This document shows positions 1 through 4,897 of a DNA stretch of 10,372 bases, piece by piece. Both the position numbers and the translations under genes were made by a program. The first letter of the stretch is position 1. Every line of letters begins with the position of its first letter. The notes under the pieces are model-generated. The model saw only the letters and a program-made list of their open reading frames with translations, did no database searches and was not told the origin of the DNA. Source of the DNA: DASXTS01 sp036505275 (GTDB taxonomy: Bacteria > Actinomycetota > Actinomycetes > Mycobacteriales > Pseudonocardiaceae); contig DASXTS010000424.1 of the NCBI GenBank assembly GCA_036505275.1, positions 1-10,372 of the forward strand. Direction: 5' to 3'.

Positions 1-728
1 TTGATCGCCTTGCCGGCCGCCTGCACGGCTCTGCCCTCGCCGCGCGATGACCCGATGCCCATCAGTGCGCTGCCGGCGCCGGACATCACGCTCTTCACGT
101 CGGCGAAGTCCAGGTTGATCAGACCGGGCGTGGTGATGAGGTCGGTGATGCCCTGGACACCGGACAGCAGCACCTCATCCGCCGAGCGGAAAGCGTCCAT
201 TAGACTGACGCCGACATCACCCAGTTGGAGTAGCCGGTCGTTCGGGATGACGATCAAGGTGTCGCACTCGTTGCGCAGTTCCTTGATGCCATCCTCGGCC
301 TGGCCGCCGCGCCGCTTGCCCTCGAAGGAGAACGGTCGGGTCACCACGCCGATGGTCAACGCGCCAAGCTTGCGGGCGATGTTGGCGACCACTGGCGCGC
401 CACCGGTGCCGGTGCCGCCGCCCTCGCCGGCGGTCACGAAGACCATGTCGGCGCCCTTGAGCACCTCCTCGATCTCCTCGCGGTGGTCCTCGGCGGCCTT
501 GCGGCCGACCTCCGGGTTGGCCCCGGCACCGAGGCCGCGGGTCAGCTCGCGGCCGATGTCCAGCTTGACGTCGGCATCGGACATCAGCAGCGCCTGCGCG
601 TCGGTGTTCACGGCGATGAACTCGACGCCCTTCAGCCCCACCTCGATCATCCGGTTCACGGCGTTGACCCCGCCGCCGCCGATGCCGACGACCTTGATCA
701 CCGCGAGGTAGTTGTGCGGGGGTGTCAT
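1..728 (-). CDS. ftsZ: Cell division GTPase FtsZ (3' part cut by window edge)
   Basis: FtsZ is the tubulin-like GTPase that assembles into the cytoplasmic Z-ring and recruits the divisome. The first 242 residues are visible and run off the left edge, so the rest of the C-terminal domain and the tail that binds SepF and FtsW are missing. The N-terminus reads MTPPHNYLAVIKVVGIGGGG, the usual actinobacterial form. The tubulin signature GGGTGTG is at residues 103-109, the PFSFEGKRR segment near 132-140, and the T7 synergy loop NLDFADVK at 205-212 is intact, with Asp207 and Asp210. I chose the ATG at 728 because it gives the family's standard N-terminus and has a strong purine-rich ribosome binding site (plus-strand positions 729-735). 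That site sits very close to the start, only about 2 bases after GGAGG. The gene follows the DUF664 gene by 163 bases that hold candidate control elements. Identity is effectively certain. Confidence 0.98.
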   Translation of the reverse strand, partial: MTPPHNYLAVIKVVGIGGGGVNAVNRMIEVGLKGVEFIAVNTDAQALLMSDADVKLDIGRELTRGLGAGANPEVGRKAAEDHREEIEEVLKGADMVFVTAGEGGGTGTGGAPVVANIARKLGALTIGVVTRPFSFEGKRRGGQAEDGIKELRNECDTLIVIPNDRLLQLGDVGVSLMDAFRSADEVLLSGVQGITDLITTPGLINLDFADVKSVMSGAGSALMGIGSSRGEGRAVQAAGKAI

Positions 729-735
729 CTCCTCC
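729..735 (-). promoter_or_regulatory. ftsZ ribosome binding site with very short spacing
   Basis: The minus strand reads GGAGGAG directly before the ATG of ftsZ. The GGAGG core is separated from the start codon by only two bases, and AGGAG abuts it. This is seen directly. The usual spacing is about 5 to 9 bases, so initiation strength may differ from what the strong core suggests. Confidence 0.6.
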
Positions 736-787
736 GCCTTCCCTGGTCGTGGTGCGCGTGCGCCGCCGTCCGGCTCCGCCCGAGCAT

Positions 788-814
788 CTCTCAACCTCAG
801 CTAGAGGCTTAGAG
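788..814. promoter_or_regulatory. Imperfect 27-bp palindrome upstream of ftsZ
   Basis: The plus strand has outer arms CTCT (788-791) and AGAG (811-814) and inner arms CCTC (795-798) and GAGG (804-807). They surround a 5-base centre, and the 3-base linkers contain one more matching pair, so 9 of 11 pairs match. It begins 3 bases after the TTGACA hexamer on the minus strand and lies about 60 bases upstream of the ftsZ start. No run of T follows, so it does not look like a terminator. The likeliest role is an operator in the ftsZ promoter. I cannot name the regulator. Confidence 0.45.
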
Positions 815-817
815 TTA

Positions 818-838
818 TGTCAACTTGCTCGGTTGACA
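818..838. promoter_or_regulatory. Perfect 7-bp inverted repeat carrying TTGACA (candidate ftsZ -35 region)
   Basis: The plus strand has TGTCAAC (818-824), a 7-base spacer, then GTTGACA (832-838). The left arm read on the minus strand gives a perfect TTGACA (823-818) pointing toward ftsZ. The right arm gives the same hexamer pointing the other way. No good -10 hexamer is visible at 16 to 18 bases, only weak matches, so if it is a promoter it may need an activator or use a non-standard -10. The right arm also contains GACAC (835-839), the short core reported for the sporulation regulator WhiA in Streptomyces. A 5-base match is weak evidence. Confidence 0.4.
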
Positions 839-891
839 CGGACGGTAGGCAGGGCCCGTCGCCACGTCCAGCAGGCGCGCCGGGCGAGTCT

Positions 892-1395
892 TCACTCGCC
901 GCCGCCACCCACCTCGCGAACGGCGTCCAGGTGGCCGTTGTGCCGCGCGGTCTCCTCGATCAGGTGCAGGAACACCCACCGGACGTTCGTCTTCCGGTCG
1001 TGCCACTGCACCTCGTGGTCCAGGGAGAGATCGGCGAGAATCCGCCGGCTGGTCTCGCACTGCCGCTCGTAGCCGGCGAGCACCTTGGGCAATGTGGTGT
1101 CGTCGTAGACCCGGAAGGTGTCCGCCGGGTAGTGCTCGTTGTACGGCGCCTTGCCGGGCTTGTCGCCGAGCACCACCTCGCACCAGAAGTGCTCCAACCA
1201 GCGCAAATGGGCGACCAGCTCGACCGGCCTGACCAACGGCGGTGGCTCGGGCCCTGGCTGGTCGGCTGGGATCATGGCGAGCTCGGCGCACCTGATCCGG
1301 ACCGTGTCGCGGTGGAAGTCGAGGAACCCGGTCAGCAGAGTGCGCTCGTCGCCGGTGAGCGGCGGACGGCTGCGTTCGACGATGGGTATGGTCAC
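892..1395 (-). CDS. DinB-fold protein of the DUF664 family, putative mycothiol-linked metalloenzyme
   Basis: A 167-residue protein, a normal length for the DUF664 branch of the DinB/YfiT four-helix-bundle superfamily. Family-like landmarks are PPLTGDERTLLTGFLDFHRDTV near residues 11-32, VELVAHLRWLEHFW at 58-71, RWVFLHLIEETARHNGHLD at 139-157, and a Gly-rich C-terminus. His63, Glu148 and His152 match the spacing of the metal-binding His/Glu-x3-His set known from mycothiol-dependent maleylpyruvate isomerase. Family members include thiol-dependent transferases and many proteins of unknown function, so the substrate cannot be assigned. No signal peptide or membrane segment is visible, so it is probably cytoplasmic. 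The GTG start at 1395 is the first start in a frame whose upstream translation is not protein-like, but its ribosome binding site is weak. It lies between ftsQ (128 bases upstream) and ftsZ (163 bases downstream), where most actinobacteria have no gene. Codon use looks like that of its neighbours. Confidence 0.85.
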   Translation of the reverse strand: MTIPIVERSRPPLTGDERTLLTGFLDFHRDTVRIRCAELAMIPADQPGPEPPPLVRPVELVAHLRWLEHFWCEVVLGDKPGKAPYNEHYPADTFRVYDDTTLPKVLAGYERQCETSRRILADLSLDHEVQWHDRKTNVRWVFLHLIEETARHNGHLDAVREVGGGGE

Positions 1396-1459
1396 GCCCT
1401 GGAGTGTGCCCGCGGCCGGTGGCCCGTGGCGATCCGAGTTGATGCTCTCTTTCGCGGGT

Positions 1460-1499
1460 TTTGTTCGGATGTTGCGCGCAGTTTGTTCCGGTCTTGCGC
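1460..1499. repeat. Two 18-bp direct repeats upstream of the DUF664 gene
   Basis: On the minus strand, GCGCAA-N5-GAACAAA occurs at 1499-1482 and again at 1477-1460. The copies are 22 bases apart, start to start, with 15 of 18 positions identical. They lie in the 128-base gap between ftsQ and the DUF664 gene, in a patch richer in A than its surroundings. The spacing of about two helical turns suits a protein binding site, such as an operator or activator site for the DUF664 gene and ftsZ. No clear -35/-10 pair is visible nearby. Function is inference only. Confidence 0.4.
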
Positions 1500-1523
1500 T
1501 GGTCTTGGCCGGCGTCGTCCGGT

Positions 1524-2267
1524 TCAGCGAATGGTGGGCAGGTCGGCGCTGGCCACGTCGTACACCGTGCCGGGCTGGCTGAGCAGCACCTTCAGCACCG
1601 CGGCCTTGCGTTCTGAGTCCTCTGGGCCGCCCCAGCGCACGGTGCGGTTGCCGCGCAGGGTCAGCTGCACGTCGAATGGGCGGTCGGCGCGGACCGCGAT
1701 CAGCTCCGTGCGCACCGCCTCGTGGCCCTGCCCGGACAGGGTTGCCAGCACGCCGGCGGCCGCCTTGGTCGCCGGCCCCTCGGCGGCGGTCAGCTCGGGC
1801 AGGCCGGCCGGCGGCTCCGCGACGGTGGCGACGCGCAGGCCGGCGCCGTCCACGAGCTGGGCGCCGCCGCCGACCGCGGTGAAGGCCAGTGCCTGCCGCT
1901 CGGTGACCCGGATGGTCACCGTGGCCGGCCAGGACCGCTCTACCCGCACCTCGGCCACCGGCGGTAGGCCACGCACCCGGTCGGCCGCCGCGCCGACGTC
2001 GAGGCGCAGCAGGGGCCGGCCGGGCGGGATCGCGGCGACCGCGCGCACCTCGTCGGCGGAGAGCAGGCCGACGCCGACCACTTCCACCGAGCGGGCGCCG
2101 AACACCGGGCTGAACAGCGCAAGGTAGGTCAGCCACACCATGCCGAGGACGGTGACAAGCAGGACGCCCAGCCGGCGCAGTCCGCGCCGCCGGTGGGCCC
2201 GCAGCTGCCCGGACCGCGGACCGGCGGCGTCCGCCCCGCGCTCGCGGGTGGTGGCTGTCCGGCTCAT
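1524..2267 (-). CDS. ftsQ: Cell division protein FtsQ (POTRA-domain divisome protein)
   Basis: FtsQ is a bitopic membrane protein that links early and late divisome proteins, working with FtsL and FtsB at the septum. The 247-residue product has an Arg-rich cytoplasmic N-terminus (1-32), one membrane segment (about 33-53, GVLLVTVLGMVWLTYLALF), and an extracytoplasmic POTRA domain (about 56-125). The POTRA domain contains the typical FGARSVEVVGVGLLSADEV and SWPATVTIRVTERQALA segments and is followed by the beta domain. Length and layout fit actinobacterial FtsQ. I use the ATG at 2267, which reads MSRTATT. It has no clear ribosome binding site of its own. Instead its ATG overlaps the stop of a 4-codon mini-ORF, which points to translational coupling with murC upstream. 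A 128-base gap follows its stop. Confidence 0.95.
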   Translation of the reverse strand: MSRTATTRERGADAAGPRSGQLRAHRRRGLRRLGVLLVTVLGMVWLTYLALFSPVFGARSVEVVGVGLLSADEVRAVAAIPPGRPLLRLDVGAAADRVRGLPPVAEVRVERSWPATVTIRVTERQALAFTAVGGGAQLVDGAGLRVATVAEPPAGLPELTAAEGPATKAAAGVLATLSGQGHEAVRTELIAVRADRPFDVQLTLRGNRTVRWGGPEDSERKAAVLKVLLSQPGTVYDVASADLPTIR

Positions 2268-2313
2268 CTGCGGCTCATCGGCGGCTCACCCCGCGGCTCA
2301 TCCCGCGGCTCAT
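2261..2313 (-). repeat. Start-codon repeat array linking murC to ftsQ
   Basis: Read on the minus strand, five copies of (A/G)TGAGCCG occur between the murC stop and the ftsQ start. Those starting at 2313, 2301 and 2289 are 12 bases apart (unit ATGAGCCGCGGG). Those at 2278 and 2267 follow at 11-base steps, and the last is the ftsQ start itself. They create a 12-codon frame (2313-2275, MSRGMSRGVSRR) whose ATG overlaps the murC stop as ATGA. A 4-codon frame (2278-2264, MSRR) overlaps the first frame's stop as ATGA, and its own stop overlaps the ftsQ ATG as ATGA. Whether the mini-ORFs are translated is inference. Confidence 0.75.
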
Positions 2314-3788
2314 CCCCGGTCCCTCGCGACCCCGGCTGCCGTCGCGCCCGTCGCGTCGCAGGCGCGGGCGGCCCGGCCGGCGGCGCGGCGGTCGAGCTCG
2401 GCGACCAGCTCACCGGCGAGCACGGTGATGTCGCCGGCGCCCATGGTGAGGACGAGGTCACCCGGCCCGGCGAGGTCGGCCAGCCGCGCCGGCACCTGCG
2501 ACCAGACCGGTTCGTAGTGCACGGCGGATCGCGGCAAAGTCACGGCATCGGCGATGAGGGCGCCGCTCACCCCTGGCTCCGGGTCCTCGCGGGCGCCGTA
2601 CACGTCGAGCACGACGACCTCGTCGGCCAAGCCGAGCGCGCGGCCGAAGTCGGCCGCGAACAGCCGGGTGCGAGAGTAGAGATGCGGCTGGAAGGCCACC
2701 ACCAGCCGGCCGTTGCCGGCGACCGGGCGCGCCGCCCGCAGCGTGGCCTCGACCTCGGTGGGGTGATGCGCGTAGTCGTCGTAGACCCGCACGCCGCCGG
2801 CGTTGCCCCGGAACTCGAACCGGCGGCGCACGCCGCCGAACGCGGCGAGACCGGCCAGCAGGCAGCCCAGCTGGCCGCCGAGCTCGACGCCGGAGAGCAG
2901 CGCCGCGACCGCGTTGCCGGCCATGTGCGCGCCGGGCACCGCGACCCGCACCTGCACCGTCGTGCCGGCCAGCGACATCACCGCAAGGCCGCCATGGTCG
3001 GTGGGCGTGTACGAGACGATCCGGGCGTCGTCGCGGCCCGTCACCGCGGCGCCGTAGCGCCGCACCCGGATGCCGGCGGCCTCGGCCCGCTCGGCGAGCG
3101 CGGCCGCGCCGGGGTCGTCCGCGCAGGCGACCAGCACGCCGCCCGGCTCGATCCGGGACAGGAACGCGTCGAACACCGCGGCGTAGGCGGCCTCGGTGCC
3201 GTGGTGGTCGAGATGATCGGCCTCGACGTTGGTGACCACGGCGACCGCCGGGGTGAAGGCGAGGAAGGAGCCGTCGCTCTCGTCGGCCTCGGCGACGAAC
3301 ACGTCCCCGCTGCCATGGTGCGCGCCGGAGCCGGCCTCGGTGAGGTCGCCACCGATGGCGAACGACGGGTCCAGGCCGCAGTGTTGCAGCGCCACGGTCA
3401 GCATCGACGTCGTCGAGGTCTTGCCGTGGGTGCCGGCCACACAGGCCGCCCGGCGCCCGGCCATCAGCTCGGCCAGCGCCTCGGAGCGGTGCAGCACGGT
3501 CAGGCCGGCGGCCCTGGCCGCGGCCAGCTCCGGGTTGGTGTCCCTGATCGCGCTGGACACCACGACCGTGGGTGGCCCGCCGAGCCGGTCGAGGTTGGCG
3601 GCGCCGTGCCCGACCGCGACTCGGGCGCCCAGCGCCCGCAGCGAGAGCAGGGCCCGCGACTCGCGGAGGTCCGAGCCGGACACCTCGGCACCGCGGGCCA
3701 GCAGGATGCGGGCGATGCCGCTCATGCCGGCACCGCCGATGCCGATCAGGTGTACCCGTCGCAGGTCTCTGCTCACCCCTGTGCTCAC
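2310..3788 (-). CDS. murC: UDP-N-acetylmuramate--L-alanine ligase MurC
   Basis: MurC is the cytoplasmic ATP-dependent ligase that adds L-alanine to UDP-MurNAc, the first step of stem-peptide assembly. The 492-residue product has all three Mur ligase domains. The N-terminal Rossmann motif GIGGAGMSG is at 16-24, the ATP loop GTHGKTST at 119-126, EADESDGSF at 167-175, and NVEADHLDHHG at 187-197. The C-terminal domain has FEFRG and YDDYAHHPTE. The start is the GTG at 3788, which overlaps the murG stop as GTGA and has a G-rich tract (3796-3803) upstream. A second GTG at 3776 would remove only four residues and cannot be excluded. The C-terminus carries an extra Ala/Arg-rich stretch of roughly 20 residues. 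No murB follows, as is usual for this cluster in actinobacteria. Confidence 0.97.
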   Translation of the reverse strand: MSTGVSRDLRRVHLIGIGGAGMSGIARILLARGAEVSGSDLRESRALLSLRALGARVAVGHGAANLDRLGGPPTVVVSSAIRDTNPELAAARAAGLTVLHRSEALAELMAGRRAACVAGTHGKTSTTSMLTVALQHCGLDPSFAIGGDLTEAGSGAHHGSGDVFVAEADESDGSFLAFTPAVAVVTNVEADHLDHHGTEAAYAAVFDAFLSRIEPGGVLVACADDPGAAALAERAEAAGIRVRRYGAAVTGRDDARIVSYTPTDHGGLAVMSLAGTTVQVRVAVPGAHMAGNAVAALLSGVELGGQLGCLLAGLAAFGGVRRRFEFRGNAGGVRVYDDYAHHPTEVEATLRAARPVAGNGRLVVAFQPHLYSRTRLFAADFGRALGLADEVVVLDVYGAREDPEPGVSGALIADAVTLPRSAVHYEPVWSQVPARLADLAGPGDLVLTMGAGDITVLAGELVAELDRRAAGRAARACDATGATAAGVARDRG

Positions 3789-4897
3789 CGCCGCACCACC
3801 CCCAGGACGATCTCCGCCAGCCGGGTGTCCGCGTCGGCGTGGCCGATGCCGCGGGCCGCGGCCGCCATGGCGGCCAGCCTGCCGGGGTCGGCGGCCAGCG
3901 GCAGGACCGTGTCGAGCACCCGCTGGGGGCTCAGCTCGGCGTCCGGCACCAGCAACGCGCCACCGGCGGTCACCACCGGCTCGGCGTTGAGCGCCTGCTC
4001 GCCGTTGCCGTGCGGCAGCGGCACGAAGATCGCCGGCAGGCCGACCGCGGACACCTCGGCGACGGTCATGGCGCCGCAGCGGCACAGCACCAGGTCGGCG
4101 GCCGCCAGCGCCAGGTCCATCCGCTCGATGTACGGCACCCCGACGTACGGCGGCGCTGCGTTCGGCCCGGGTCGGCTGTCCGCCGATGGCAGGTCCAGGG
4201 TGTTGTTGCGGCCGTATGCGTGCAGCACGCCGATGCCGGCGGCGGCAAGCCCGCCGGCCGCGCCGGCGACCGCGCCGTTGATCGAGCGGGCGCCCTGCGA
4301 GCCCCCGGTGACCAGCAGCGTCACCGCGGCCGGATCCAGGCCGAAATGGGCGCGGGCCTTGTCCCGCAGCCCGGCACGGTCCAGGGTGGTGATCGAGCGC
4401 CGCAGCGGGATGCCGACCACCTCGGCCCTGTCTCGCCACGACGTGGGCAGCCCGGTGCCGAGCCCGGCGGTCGCCACCCTGGCGGCGAACCGGGCGCCAA
4501 CCCGGTTGGCCAGGCCGGCCCGCGCGTTCGCCTCGTGCACCACGATCGGTATCCGGCCGCGGGCGGCCAGGTAGGCCGGTAGCGACACATAGCCGCCGAA
4601 GCCGACCACCACGTCGGCATCGAGCCGCTCCAGCACGGCGCGGGTCTGGCGCACAGCGGCGAGCACCCTGGCCGGCAGGCGGAGCAGGTCCGGCGTCAGC
4701 CGGCGCGGCAGCGGCACCGGCGGGATGAGCTCCAGCGGGTAGCCACGGGCCGGGATCACCGTGGTCTCCAGCCCCCGTTCGGTGCCAAGCGCCGTCACCG
4801 TCGCGTCCGGCTCTAGCCGCCGGACGGCGTCGGCCAGGGCGAGAGCGGGTTCGATGTGGCCGCCGGTGCCGCCACCGGCGATCACGACGCTTACCAC
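3785..4897 (-). CDS. murG: UDP-GlcNAc:lipid I N-acetylglucosaminyltransferase MurG
   Basis: MurG is a peripheral membrane GT-B glycosyltransferase that adds GlcNAc to lipid I to make lipid II on the inner face of the membrane. The 370-residue product shows the first glycine loop GGGTGGH (8-14), FGGYVS (100-105), HEAN (121-124, where many bacteria have HEQN), and the second glycine loop GGSQGARSING (198-208). It also has the sugar-nucleotide region CGAMTVAE...PLPHGNGEQALNAE (about 274-306). The start is the GTG at 4897, which has AGGAG six bases upstream (4904-4908) and overlaps the last codons of ftsW by 7 bases. The stop overlaps the murC start as GTGA. The gene therefore sits in a coupled ftsW-murG-murC block. 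The catalytic regions look complete. Confidence 0.97.
   Translation of the reverse strand: MVSVVIAGGGTGGHIEPALALADAVRRLEPDATVTALGTERGLETTVIPARGYPLELIPPVPLPRRLTPDLLRLPARVLAAVRQTRAVLERLDADVVVGFGGYVSLPAYLAARGRIPIVVHEANARAGLANRVGARFAARVATAGLGTGLPTSWRDRAEVVGIPLRRSITTLDRAGLRDKARAHFGLDPAAVTLLVTGGSQGARSINGAVAGAAGGLAAAGIGVLHAYGRNNTLDLPSADSRPGPNAAPPYVGVPYIERMDLALAAADLVLCRCGAMTVAEVSAVGLPAIFVPLPHGNGEQALNAEPVVTAGGALLVPDAELSPQRVLDTVLPLAADPGRLAAMAAAARGIGHADADTRLAEIVLGVVRR

Noticed and set aside
1..711. An open plus-strand frame across the ftsZ region
   Set aside because: It is antisense to FtsZ, which matches the family throughout. The plus-strand translation is Ser/Pro/Thr-rich and featureless.
815..1291. 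A 158-codon minus-strand frame overlapping the DUF664 gene in another frame
   Set aside because: It is Arg/Ala/Gly-rich without any motif, while the competing frame holds a complete DUF664 protein with conserved metal-ligand candidates.
1509..1522. A CCGG...CCGG palindrome after ftsQ as a possible terminator
   Set aside because: The stem is only four base pairs and no U-run follows in the direction of transcription, so it is not a convincing terminator.
892..2136. A 414-codon frame that would extend the DUF664 protein upstream through ftsQ
   Set aside because: The extra N-terminal part is out of frame over ftsQ and has no protein-like composition. The DUF664 similarity starts at the GTG at 1395.
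2193..4574. A 793-codon open frame on the plus strand across murC and murG
   Set aside because: It lies antisense to two genes with full, conserved Mur motifs. Its translation is low-complexity and rich in Gly, Arg, Ala and His with no recognisable domain, as expected of shadow frames in very GC-rich DNA.
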